Shown here one piece after another: positions 10,530-19,502 of a stretch of 34,957 nt of DNA. The DNA comes from Alphaproteobacteria bacterium (GTDB taxonomy: Bacteria; Pseudomonadota; Alphaproteobacteria; Micropepsales; Micropepsaceae), in NCBI GenBank assembly GCA_028871345.1, contig JAGWNK010000039.1, positions 1-34,957 of the forward strand. Reading direction: 5' to 3'. The notes beneath the pieces are model-generated. The model had not been told where the DNA came from. It did not search any database and worked only from the letters and a program-made list of their open reading frames with translations. Numbering within the stretch: position 1 is the stretch's first letter; every line of letters starts with the position of its first letter. The translations under genes and the position numbers were made by a program.

Positions 10530-10541
10530 TTGTATATACAA
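10530..10541. promoter_or_regulatory. Probable HutC operator in the hutI-hutU divergent region
   Basis: A perfect 12-bp palindrome, TTGTATATACAA, lies about 30 bp upstream of the hutI ATG and about 180 bp upstream of hutU. Its core TGTA-N2-TACA (10531-10540) matches the site described for the HutC repressor in Pseudomonas. A hutC gene lies at the other end of this cluster. It could control hutI and hutUH together. Promoter hexamers around it are not clear by eye. Confidence 0.72.
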
Positions 10542-10719
10542 TATAACGCGATAGGGACCACACCGGACTGCGGGCCGCCCGCCGTCGCCATCCCATGATA
10601 CCACTTCGGCGCATCGGATTGCGCATCGGCTACGTGTCAGGATCACGATTTGCCTTGGCTATGCGGCGGCAGCGGCCATCGAACAGACGGAGAGATCTGA
10701 AGCTTTGGGGAGACCGGCA

Positions 10720-12389
<1,670 letters not shown>

Positions 12390-12393
<4 letters not shown>

Positions 12394-13910
12394 TCGATCT
12401 CATGCTTGACGGGTCGCCCCTCGACCCCTCGATATTGCGGGACGCGGCCCGCGGGCAGGTCCGCATCCGGATGTCGCCGGAAGCGCGTATGGCGATCGAA
12501 AGCTCGGCGCGCGCCGTCGCTGCCATTGTCGACAGCGGCAAGACGACTTACGGCGTGAACACCGGTTTTGGCCTTCTTGCCCGCAAGACGATCCCGGTCG
12601 ATCACCTCGACGAGTTGCAGTGCAATCTTGTGATGTCTCACGCGGCGGGTGTTGGCGCTCCGATGGACGACACCGTGGTCCGCCTCATGATCCTGCTCAA
12701 GGTCGTCGCCCTCGCTCGCGGTTATTCCGGCGTCCGCACGGATGTCGTCGATGCCTTGGTGCGCCTGGTCGAGCGCCAGGTCCATCCCGTCATTCCCGAG
12801 AAAGGCTCGGTTGGTGCATCGGGCGATCTTGCGCCGCTTGCTCATTTGAGTGCCGTCCTCATGGGTCTTGGCGAAGCGCGCGTCGGCGGCCGGGTACTGC
12901 CCGCGAGGGATGCCTTGAATGTCGCTGGACTTTCCCCGCTTGCCTATCGTCCCAAGGAAGCCCTGGCGCTGCTCAACGGCACCCAGGCCTCGACGGCCTT
13001 CGCGCTCGATGCGCTGTTCGCCGCGGAGGATGTGTTCGCTGCCGCCATGGTGGCGGGCGCCCTTTCCGTCGATGCGGCACAGGGCAGCGACACGCCGTTT
13101 GATGCCCGCATTCACGCCCTGCGGGGTCAGCCGGGCCAGATAGACGTCGCCCGGCACTATCGCACCCTTCTGGCCGGCAGCGCGATCCGCGCCTCGCACC
13201 TGCATTGCGACCGTGTCCAGGACCCGTACTCCTTGCGCTGTCAGCCGCAGGTGATGGGGGCCTGTCTGGACATGATGCGTCAGGCATCGCGCACGCTTGT
13301 CATCGAAGCCAACGCCGTCACCGATAATCCGCTGATCTTCACCGACACGGTGGAGGCCCTTTCCGGGGGAAACTTCCACGCCGAGCCGGTGGCCATGGCC
13401 GCCGACTCGCTGGCGCTCGCCATTGCGGAGATCGGCGCGCTGTCCGAGCGGCGCATCGCGCTCCTGATCGATCCCGGCATGAGCAAGTTGCCGGCCTTTC
13501 TTGTGCCCGACAGCGGGCTCAATTCAGGGTTCATGATCGCGCAGGTCACGGCGGCGGCGCTGGCCTCGGAAAACAAGTCTCTGGCCCATCCTGCCTGCGT
13601 GGACAGCCTGCCCACCTCCGCCAACCAGGAAGATCATGTCAGCATGGCCGCATTTGCGGCGCGCCGCCTGCGGGACATGGTGTTCAACACGGGCAACATC
13701 GTCGCCATCGAATTGCTGGCAGCAGCGCAGGGAGTCGAATTCCGCAAGCCGCTTGAGACATCTCCGGTTCTGCGCGAGGCAATGGCGATGATTCGCGCCG
13801 AGGTCCCGTCGCTGGAACGCGATCGGTTGTTTGCGCCCGACATCCAGAAGCTGCATCGCTTGGTGAGCGCCGGGCATTTTCGCCGCTTCGTGAGCGAACT
13901 TTTTCCCTGA
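12390..13910 (+). CDS. hutH: Histidine ammonia-lyase
   Basis: A 506-aa protein that deaminates L-histidine to urocanate and ammonia, the entry step of the pathway. The Ala143-Ser144-Gly145 triad in [15 protein letters not shown] is the set of residues that cyclise to the MIO electrophile of this family. Other signatures are [11 protein letters not shown] near residue 50, the Tyr/Arg region [13 protein letters not shown], and the loop [11 protein letters not shown]. It starts inside the hutU stop codon. Only 10 bp separate its end from the convergent hutC stop, with no evident terminator hairpin in that gap. Confidence 0.97.
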
Positions 13911-13920
13911 AGGCGCTGCT

Positions 13921-14709
13921 TTAGTGCCCCGGCGAGAAATGCCCCACGAGGCTGTGCTGTGATCCGGCATGCCACAATCGCGCCAGGGTCACCGGCGTCG
14001 ACCGGTTCCAGGTGCGCCGCTCCACCACCAGGCAGGCCGTGCCGGGCGGCACGCCAAGCAGCTTGGCGATGCTTTTCGGCGCCGCCTGCGCCGTGATGCG
14101 ATGCTGGGCATCCGTCCAGGGGACATGCGCCAGCAGCCATGCGCCCGGCCCAGATTTGTCCAGCTTCTGACGCAGGATGCCCGGCGCCGCCTCGACGTTG
14201 ACCAGTCGTTCTTCCAATTGGAACGGCTTGCCGTGGCTGAGATGCAGGCAGCGTATCCACAAGACAGCCGTTCGCGGGGCGACCCCGATCTCCTCCAGTT
14301 GCGCGGCAGCGCTTGCCGGCTCTCGCTCCAGCAGACGGAAGGAATATCCGCCTCCCATTTGCTCGACGAGGTCGGCGATGTCCCATATCTCGAAAACGGG
14401 ACGTTCCTGAGGACATTGTGCGACGATCGTTCCCACCTTCGGCGTCCGCCGCACCAGGCGTTGAGCGACGAGGTTCTGGATGGCCTTGTTGACCGTCATG
14501 CGTGAAGCACCGAAGTGCCGGGCAAGCTCGATTTCGGCCGGCAGCTTCGTGCCCGGGGGCCACTGGCCCGACACGATCGGACGCGCCAAGGCGCGCCGGA
14601 TCTGCAGCCAGGTCGGCCCTTCGCCGTCCAGGCCGCCGATCGGCGCTTCGCCCGGAGTCCGAGGAGTTGGTCGGCGTGGCTCTGCCACTCCGGAAATTCG
14701 CGCTGCCAT
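13921..14709 (-). CDS. hutC: GntR/HutC-family histidine utilisation repressor
   Basis: A 262-aa regulator with an N-terminal GntR winged helix (about 35-105: PTWLQIRRALARPIVSGQW, LPAEIELARHFGASRMTVNKAI) and a C-terminal UTRA ligand domain (about 115-255, including FQLEERLVN and CLVVERRTW). The known HutC binds urocanate and then releases hut operators. ATG 14709 is preferred over 14745 because GGGAG lies 7 nt upstream; nothing similar precedes 14745. The N-terminal 30 residues before the helix are Pro/Gly-rich and poorly conserved. It converges on hutH and probably controls the palindrome at 10530-10541. A different GntR ligand specificity is possible but unlikely given the context. Confidence 0.85.
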   Translation of the reverse strand: MAARISGVAEPRRPTPRTPGEAPIGGLDGEGPTWLQIRRALARPIVSGQWPPGTKLPAEIELARHFGASRMTVNKAIQNLVAQRLVRRTPKVGTIVAQCPQERPVFEIWDIADLVEQMGGGYSFRLLEREPASAAAQLEEIGVAPRTAVLWIRCLHLSHGKPFQLEERLVNVEAAPGILRQKLDKSGPGAWLLAHVPWTDAQHRITAQAAPKSIAKLLGVPPGTACLVVERRTWNRSTPVTLARLWHAGSQHSLVGHFSPGH

Positions 14710-14864
14710 CCTGCGGCTCCCGCTGCTGCCGGCAGGCCCGGCCATCGGAAGCTATCGGACCGGTCGGCAAATGCAATGCGCGAGGCGAAGGTCGTCACAG
14801 ACTCCGCGATTGATGCGGCAGGAGGCCGAAGACGACACGGGGCGCAAGCAAGCCGTAGGACCGG

Positions 14865-16508
14865 CTACGTCTCCAATCCGCGATAGACGAAATTGCGCAT
14901 GCGGACTTCGCCCTTGCCGGCGGCAAAGATGGCCGGTCTCAGGCTGAGAAAGCCGCCGAACACGTTGTGATGCAGTCCGGACACTTCCATCTGCCAGGAA
15001 TGCTGGATCCAGTTCCTGCCGTCGAAGGAATAATGCCAGGTCAGCACGTTGCAGCGGTTGGTCACTTTGATGTGGACCGTGTTCGACGGCACTTTCTGGC
15101 GCATCCAACTTTGCTCGCCGCCCTGATAATACGTGTACATCTGCTCGCAACCGAAGCCGACGGCGGCATTGCCGTGCTCGTTGTAGAAGATCGCCAGCCC
15201 GCCTTGCGCCTCGCCGCTCATTTCCAGCGCCACTTCGGCTTCATAACTGCGGTCGCCGACGATTACCGTCAGCGGCGAACAATCGGCCAGGGTCGTGCCT
15301 TTGCCTTTGAGGACGAGGCTGTTGTTCTCGTAGGCAAGGCGCGTCATTTCGTCGGTGGCGGGCGCGAAGAAGCCCCATTCCAGGCCGAGCTTGCTGGCCG
15401 AGAAATCGTCGGAGAGGGCAAATCCGGCCACACTCTTTCTTCCGCCTTTGGGTTTGGGCAGCGGCTTGTCCAATGTGCCGCCTTTGGCGCGGAACCAGCC
15501 GTCCTTGGTCCATTCCACCGGCTCCAACAATGGCTGGCGACCCAGCGTGCGAAAGCCGTTTTCGTAACCGTGATAGACCATCCACCAGTCGCTGGCCGGT
15601 CCCTCCACCAGGCTGGCATGGCCGCGGGACCACCACGGTTCCTGGGCCGACTTGGTATGAACGATCGGATTGAAGGGGCAATTTTCCCACGGTCCGTTGA
15701 TCGATTTCGAGCGCGCGGCGGTAACCATGTGGCTGGTGGGCGGGCCGGCGGTGCCGCCGACGGCAGCGACGAGATAGAACCAGCCGCCGTGCTCGAAGAT
15801 CTTCGGCCCTTCCGGCGCGAACATCTCCACCACCCAATCGGAGGGGTAATGCCAAGGCTCATAGACTTGCTCCAGTGGCCCGTCGGTGGAAAGCCCGTCG
15901 TCGCTGAGGCGGATGCGGCGCACGCCATTGAAGAACAGATAGCGCCTGCCGTCCTCGCCCACGGCGTGACCTGGGTCGATGCAACCTTGTACCTTCAAGT
16001 CGATGGGATCGCTCCAAGGTCCGCGAATGTTGTCGGCATAGATGACGTAGATGGCATTGCCGGCATTAGTCACCCCAGGGATGTAAATGTAATAGCGGCC
16101 ATTGTGCTTGCACAAATGGCAGGCCCAGACCGATCCGATCGGCTTCGTCAAGGCCGGTCCGATGGGTGCCCAATTCACCAGATCGGTCGAGTGCCAGATC
16201 ACCACGCCGGGGTAGGACAGGAAGGACGAAAAGGTCATGTAGTAATCCGCTCCATCTTTCAGGATGGTGGGATCGGGATGATCACCTGGGATGATCGGAT
16301 TGCGGAAGAAACCATTGCCCAGGTCGGCTTTGCGTTGTCCTTCGATGCCACGGCCGAACTTTGGCGCGGAAGGCACGGCTTTGCACGCCGCCGCGGTGGC
16401 CCCTGACGGCAGGAAGGGAGAGGCCGCCGCCCCGATCAAAGCGGCCTTCAGCGCGTCGCGCCGCGAAGTTGCATTCTGTTCTGGCGATTGCGCGACTTTT
16501 TTTGGCAT
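14865..16508 (-). CDS. Tat-exported glycoside hydrolase family 43 protein (xylosidase/arabinosidase type)
   Basis: A 547-aa protein. The leader carries a twin-arginine motif (SRRDALKAAL, Arg16-Arg17) with a hydrophobic segment ending at SGATAA, so export of a folded enzyme is likely. The five-bladed propeller (about 70-345) shows the GH43 residues: catalytic base Asp in PGDHPDPTIL (Asp76/Asp79), the pKa-modulating Asp in GCIDPGHA, and the acid Glu in FAPEGPKIF. A C-terminal beta-sandwich (about 365-545) is of the type found in xylosidases and arabinofuranosidases. ATG 16508 with GGAGGG just upstream is preferred over a TTG at 16529. The gene stands alone, with a 24-bp palindrome directly upstream. 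Substrate (xylan or arabinan side chains) is inferred from the family only. Confidence 0.85.
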   Translation of the reverse strand: MPKKVAQSPEQNATSRRDALKAALIGAAASPFLPSGATAAACKAVPSAPKFGRGIEGQRKADLGNGFFRNPIIPGDHPDPTILKDGADYYMTFSSFLSYPGVVIWHSTDLVNWAPIGPALTKPIGSVWACHLCKHNGRYYIYIPGVTNAGNAIYVIYADNIRGPWSDPIDLKVQGCIDPGHAVGEDGRRYLFFNGVRRIRLSDDGLSTDGPLEQVYEPWHYPSDWVVEMFAPEGPKIFEHGGWFYLVAAVGGTAGPPTSHMVTAARSKSINGPWENCPFNPIVHTKSAQEPWWSRGHASLVEGPASDWWMVYHGYENGFRTLGRQPLLEPVEWTKDGWFRAKGGTLDKPLPKPKGGRKSVAGFALSDDFSASKLGLEWGFFAPATDEMTRLAYENNSLVLKGKGTTLADCSPLTVIVGDRSYEAEVALEMSGEAQGGLAIFYNEHGNAAVGFGCEQMYTYYQGGEQSWMRQKVPSNTVHIKVTNRCNVLTWHYSFDGRNWIQHSWQMEVSGLHHNVFGGFLSLRPAIFAAGKGEVRMRNFVYRGLET

Positions 16509-16523
16509 GGGCCCTCCATTATG

Positions 16524-16547
16524 CAGCAAACACCCGTGTGTTTGCTG
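16524..16547. promoter_or_regulatory. 24-bp palindrome upstream of the GH43 gene (candidate operator)
   Basis: Perfect 10-bp arms CAGCAAACAC and GTGTTTGCTG are separated by CCGT. The element ends 16 bp upstream of the GH43 ATG, next to its GGAGGG ribosome binding site. It could be an operator for a sugar-responsive repressor such as a LacI-type protein, or an mRNA hairpin close to the ribosome binding site. No cognate regulator gene is adjacent. Confidence 0.5.
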
Positions 16548-16875
16548 TCATCCAATCTGTAGCCTGTTGGCGCTTTGCGAGAACGGCGAGAAAAAATAGA
16601 GTGAAAGATGGAGGATATCCAAAACGGCTCCATCGAGAGATACGGTTTCGAATATGTCGACATTCACGATCGAACCGAGCCGGTGAAACATCACTGACGT
16701 GTCGTTTACGCGCAGCGATGACAGATGAATGGCTTGTCCCGGCGGCCCATTTGCCGGCACAGGATTTGTGCATGACCTCGCAAGAGTTCCCTCGGCGTCT
16801 TCCACACAATCACAACGAGGGTTCTTCGCCATGACCTCACGAATATTCGCCGGAAGCCCCGCGTTCTGAGCGTCT
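16548..16875. other. Intergenic region without a supported gene
   Basis: These 328 bases lie upstream of the GH43 gene and downstream of the XRE gene. Base composition is more AT-rich than the flanking genes. Short open frames here lack ribosome binding sites and recognisable protein. The region probably contains the GH43 promoter, but no clear hexamer pair was identified. Confidence 0.4.
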
Positions 16876-17196
16876 TCATCCCGCAAAAGGCCGAAAGCTT
16901 TCGAAATATCGCCTCAACCTCAGGTCCAGGCCGGTGGCGGCAAGCAAACCAACGAGGTCCTCAACGTCGAACTTGCTGATCTTGCCGTTGATGAGATCAG
17001 AGATGCGGGGCTGAGGCACGCCCAAGTGCTCGGCCGCTTCAACTTTCCTCCACCTCTTCGCCTTGATGTGTTCGGTCAACGCAATCATAAGCTCGGACCG
17101 CACCCGCATGATTGCCGCGTCGGCAGGCATCCTTTCAATCGCGTCCCACACGCTGCTAAAGCGCTGTCTCGGAGCCGCCTTATCGTTGCCGGCCAT
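16876..17196 (-). CDS. XRE-family helix-turn-helix protein, antitoxin-like
   Basis: A 106-aa protein. A helix-turn-helix occupies about residues 48-85 (WRKVEAAEHLGVPQPRISDLING), followed by ISKFDVEDLVGLLAATGLDL, which is typical of small XRE antitoxins paired with RelE/HigB-like toxins. The ATG is separated from the higA stop codon by a single base, so it is the third gene of the higB-higA operon. Having a second antitoxin-type protein with no toxin of its own is unusual. It could be an extra repressor, a spare antitoxin, or the leftover of a second module. DNA binding is confidently predicted; its partner is not. Confidence 0.8.
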   Translation of the reverse strand: MAGNDKAAPRQRFSSVWDAIERMPADAAIMRVRSELMIALTEHIKAKRWRKVEAAEHLGVPQPRISDLINGKISKFDVEDLVGLLAATGLDLRLRRYFESFRPFAG

Positions 17197-17197
17197 G

Positions 17198-17506
17198 TCA
17201 TGCCGCCTTGAGCTTGGCGACCTTCGACAAATCGACAGACTTGCGCGCGTGCCACAGGTCATAGGCCACTTGCAGCCTGATCCAAAGCTCAGGCCCGTTG
17301 CCGAACGCCTTGCCTAGCCGAGTGGCTACCTCGGGCGTCACCGGCTTGCGTTCGTTCATGATCGCATAAAGATGCTGGCGCGAAATGCCGATAGCATCGG
17401 CCACCTTCGTTACAGGCATCCGCAAACTCTCAACCGCCTCTGTCACCAACACGCCGGGGTGCATCGGAACCATGCTCGGATTTCGTTTCGCCACATACTC
17501 AGCCAT
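17198..17506 (-). CDS. higA: HigA-family antitoxin
   Basis: A 102-aa protein with the HigA pattern: MHPGVLVTEAVESLRMPVTKVADAIGIS, the recognition helix RQHLYAIMNERKPVTPEVATRLGKAFG, then NGPELWIRLQVAYDLWHA. HigA neutralises HigB and represses the operon. ATG 17506 is preferred to GTG 17515 because GAGGAG lies 8 nt upstream of the ATG. It follows higB with a gap of about 12 bp, giving the toxin-first order characteristic of higBA systems. Confidence 0.9.
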   Translation of the reverse strand: MAEYVAKRNPSMVPMHPGVLVTEAVESLRMPVTKVADAIGISRQHLYAIMNERKPVTPEVATRLGKAFGNGPELWIRLQVAYDLWHARKSVDLSKVAKLKAA

Positions 17507-17518
17507 TTCACACACTCC

Positions 17519-17797
17519 TCAGTGATACTGTTCTAGGTCCACGCCCGTCACGTCTTCGCCGTCCATCTCGAACGTGATGCACCAAGGTCCATTGACGTGA
17601 ACCGTGAAGCGGGCCGGATCGAAGCCGTGCAGGCGATGAAAATTGAAGCCTGGGACGTTTGCCTGCTCCGGACTCGTGATCACGTCCAACACCTGCAATC
17701 GCTGCAAAATGCGCGTGCGTAACTGTCTGCTGATCCTCGCGGTCTTGCCGCCGGCCCAAAGCTCCGACAGGCCCTTATGCTTGAAGGTTTTCAGCAT
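17519..17797 (-). CDS. higB: HigB/RelE-family mRNA interferase toxin
   Basis: A 92-aa protein beginning MLKTFKHKGLSELW, with the family's GFNFHRLHGFDPARFTVHVNGPWCITF and a C-terminal aromatic-His ending (LEQYH). HigB enzymes cut translated mRNA at the ribosome. ATG 17797 matches the usual N-terminus; an upstream in-frame start at 17851 would add a hydrophobic non-family extension. There is no ribosome binding site before 17797, and a good promoter ends only 6 bp upstream, which suggests a leaderless message. It sits beside a truncated nuclease gene, consistent with insertion of the module. Confidence 0.9.
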   Translation of the reverse strand: MLKTFKHKGLSELWAGGKTARISRQLRTRILQRLQVLDVITSPEQANVPGFNFHRLHGFDPARFTVHVNGPWCITFEMDGEDVTGVDLEQYH

Positions 17798-17803
17798 GGC
17801 GAT

Positions 17804-17833
17804 AGTGTAACCTGGCAGGAGACAGAATGTCAA
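17804..17833 (-). promoter_or_regulatory. Predicted higB promoter
   Basis: Reading the minus strand, a perfect -35 TTGACA (17828-17833) is followed by an 18-nt spacer and TACACT (17804-17809). The higB ATG begins 6 nt after the -10, so transcription would begin at or within a base or two of the ATG. This fits the missing ribosome binding site. Confidence 0.65.
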
Positions 17834-17835
17834 CC

Positions 17836-17858
17836 AACCGATTACAACCATATCGGTT
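17836..17858. promoter_or_regulatory. Inverted repeat upstream of higBA (candidate HigA operator)
   Basis: Arms AACCGAT and ATCGGTT are separated by 9 bp, a center-to-center spacing of about 16 bp. The repeat lies immediately upstream of the TTGACA. HigA-type antitoxins bind palindromes at their own promoters. Which of HigA or the second XRE protein binds here cannot be read from sequence. Confidence 0.45.
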
Positions 17859-17878
17859 TCTGGGCTTTGGGGCGGCTT

Positions 17879-18049
17879 CTATTCGGACCTGAAGGCGAAG
17901 TAAGCGACGAGTTCCCATGGCTTGTATTTGGCCGTGTGGATCGAGCGGCCGCAGTTGTGCGCTGCAAGCCTGTGCTTGAGATCGGCCGTGAACCCGGTGT
18001 AGCGCTGATCCGGATGCGCAAGGCTCTGCAGCATGTAGACGTAGTGCAT
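17879..18049 (-). pseudogene. GIY-YIG nuclease-family protein, C-terminally truncated
   Basis: 56 codons starting MHYVYMLQSLAHPDQRYTGFTADLKHRLAAHN carry the family's start (YVYMLQS, QRYTGFT, LKxRLxxHN) and the middle GRSIHTAKYKPWELVAYFAF. They then stop directly after FRSE. Full-length relatives continue about 25-30 residues with a conserved KAxxFExYLKSGSG segment. That segment is absent in all three minus-strand frames downstream; the DNA there passes straight into the higBA promoter. The gene is therefore broken at the junction with the toxin-antitoxin module. A functional minimal domain is not excluded, but the loss of the conserved Glu argues against activity. Confidence 0.7.
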
Positions 18050-18166
18050 GGCGGCCCCCGACAATCTCCAGACAGCATAGCTCCGTCCGACCGCGCGCAT
18101 GAGGCATGAGAAGAATGGGGCGGACTTGTGGGGCCGGCCTTCGCACCTGCAAAGCTTCGGGCGGCA

Positions 18167-18196
18167 GCCATCCGAAGCCCGCGAAGCGGGCGAAGG
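18167..18196. repeat. 30-bp palindrome-containing repeat, copy 1
   Basis: This copy is identical to the one at 18278-18307. It contains an internal inverted repeat (CCCGCGAAGCGGG) and resembles the dispersed GAAGCGGGCGAAG-type elements often seen between genes in alphaproteobacteria. It lies upstream of the truncated nuclease gene. The sequence between the copies (18197-18277) holds further partial CTTCGCC motifs. Confidence 0.75.
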
Positions 18197-18277
18197 GGAT
18201 TGGATCCGACTTCGCCGGTCCCCCTTCGCCAAGGCTACGGGGGACAGCCACCTTCGCCCGCGGTTAGGCTGGCGTAA

Positions 18278-18307
18278 GCCATCCGAAGCCCGCGAAGCGG
18301 GCGAAGG
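18278..18307. repeat. 30-bp palindrome-containing repeat, copy 2, abutting the tRNA 3' end
   Basis: A perfect second copy of 18167-18196, on the same strand, ending one base before the encoded CCA of tRNA-Gln. It could act as a transcript-end hairpin for the tRNA or mark a past insertion boundary. Confidence 0.75.
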
Positions 18308-18308
18308 A

Positions 18309-18382
18309 TGGCTGGGGGACTAGGATTCGAACCTAGACAGGCAGAGTCAGAGTCTGCAGTCCTACCGTTAGACGATCCCCCA
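18309..18382 (-). tRNA. tRNA-Gln (anticodon CTG)
   Basis: The minus strand folds into a complete cloverleaf: acceptor TGGGGGA with TCCCCCA, D-stem GTCT/GGAC, anticodon stem GCAGA/TCTGC with loop CTCTGAC (anticodon CTG, reading CAG), T-arm CTAGG-TTCGAAT-CCTAG, discriminator G and a genomically encoded CCA (18309-18311). Length is 74 nt with CCA. The region downstream of its 3' end (lower coordinates) carries repeats, a broken gene and a toxin-antitoxin module, as is common at tRNA integration sites. I found no second copy of the tRNA end. Confidence 0.95.
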
Positions 18383-18393
18383 ACGGGTCCCCC

Positions 18394-18422
18394 CTTTAGC
18401 CCCATTTCGTAGCCGGTTTCAA
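18394..18422 (-). promoter_or_regulatory. Predicted tRNA-Gln promoter
   Basis: On the minus strand TTGAAA (18417-18422) and CTAAAG (18394-18399) are separated by 17 bp. The predicted start would fall about 5 nt before the mature tRNA 5' end at 18382. The -35 is good; the -10 is weak. Confidence 0.45.
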
Positions 18423-18503
18423 GGACATACAGGTCCACCCGCTGGCCGTGCTAGCGTCGCAGCGGAAAAGCGGCCGGGAAACCGGCCCCCTCAGGTCAAT
18501 CAG

Positions 18504-19502
18504 GTGGAAAAGCTTGCCAAATCCCATGGAAGGCACAGGCGGGGCGGTCATCCGCTTCCCGTCTTGGCCGCGCTCGACCTTGGTACCAACAACTGCCGCC
18601 TGCTGATCGCCTCACCGAGCCGCGAAGGCGCGATCCGGATCGTGGCCTCCTTCTCGCGAATCGTCCGACTGGGCGAGGGCGTGGCGCGGACCGGCGTCCT
18701 CTCCGAAGCCGCCATGGACCGCACCGTGGCCGCCCTCAAGGTGTGTGCCGAGTACATGGAACGCCACGCGGTTCGCCATGTGCGGGCCATAGCGACCGAG
18801 GCCTGTCGCCAGGCCGCCAACACTCAGCTACTGATCGACCGCGCCGCTCGGGAAGCCGGCATCACGCTCACCGTGGTCACGGCCGCGGAGGAGGCCCGCC
18901 TGGCGGCGATAGGCTGCGCACCGCTGATCGGTGGCGACTATGATGGTGCTCTCGTGTTCGACATCGGGGGAGGTTCCACCGAGACGATCTGGTTGCGGCA
19001 GGAAGACGGCAAAGCGTCCCTGGCGCACTTCGCCTCGATATCTCTTGGCGTCATGTCGCTCGCCGAGGCCAACGGCGGTGATGTCGGCCGTTATGCGGTC
19101 ATGCGCGACGCCATGCTGGAGCGCTTTGTGGACATCCGGCGCGAGATGGATCGCAAGGCGCTGTTCGATCCTCGCCGGCATCATCTTCTGGGAACCTCCG
19201 GCACGGTCACGACCTTGGCAGGCATCGCCCTGAAGTTGCGGCGCTATGTTCGCGCCCGGGTCGATGGCTCGTGGCACAGTTGCGCCGACATCCTCAAGGT
19301 CATCGATGAGCTGGTGGCCCTTGATCGACGCTCGCGGGCGGCCTTGGGCTGCGTCGGAGAGGAACGCGCCGATCTGATCATACCGGGTTGCGCGATTTTC
19401 AGCGCCATCCAGACCGTGTGGCCATGCGATCGCCTGCGTGTCGCCGATCGCGGCTTGCGGGAAGGCATCTTGCGCGAGTTGGTGGCGGAGGTGCGGATAT
19501 GA
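18504..19502 (+). CDS. Ppx/GppA family phosphatase
   Basis: A 332-aa protein of the ASKHA fold: phosphate-1 motif ALDLGTNNCRLLIA (about 25-38), TEACRQAANTQ, phosphate-2 region VFDIGGGSTETIWL (about 150-163) and the later LLGTSGTVTTLAGI. Enzymes of this family cut polyphosphate (Ppx) or pppGpp (GppA). This is the short form without the C-terminal HD-like domain of the roughly 500-aa enterobacterial proteins. The start is a GTG, and it lacks a strong ribosome binding site, so the first few residues are uncertain. Its TGA overlaps the rlmE ATG, a coupling common in alphaproteobacteria. Which substrate is preferred cannot be decided here. Confidence 0.88.
   Translation: MEKLAKSHGRHRRGGHPLPVLAALDLGTNNCRLLIASPSREGAIRIVASFSRIVRLGEGVARTGVLSEAAMDRTVAALKVCAEYMERHAVRHVRAIATEACRQAANTQLLIDRAAREAGITLTVVTAAEEARLAAIGCAPLIGGDYDGALVFDIGGGSTETIWLRQEDGKASLAHFASISLGVMSLAEANGGDVGRYAVMRDAMLERFVDIRREMDRKALFDPRRHHLLGTSGTVTTLAGIALKLRRYVRARVDGSWHSCADILKVIDELVALDRRSRAALGCVGEERADLIIPGCAIFSAIQTVWPCDRLRVADRGLREGILRELVAEVRI

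Noticed and set aside
17836..17881. Possible frameshift restoring the end of the GIY-YIG protein
   Set aside because: All three minus-strand frames beyond the stop were read, and none gives the KAxxFExYLKSGSG segment. The sequence is the higBA control region.
16500..18308. Attachment-site duplicate of the tRNA-Gln 3' end
   Set aside because: I saw no second copy of the T-arm/acceptor sequence in the neighbouring accessory region. An island boundary therefore remains unproven.
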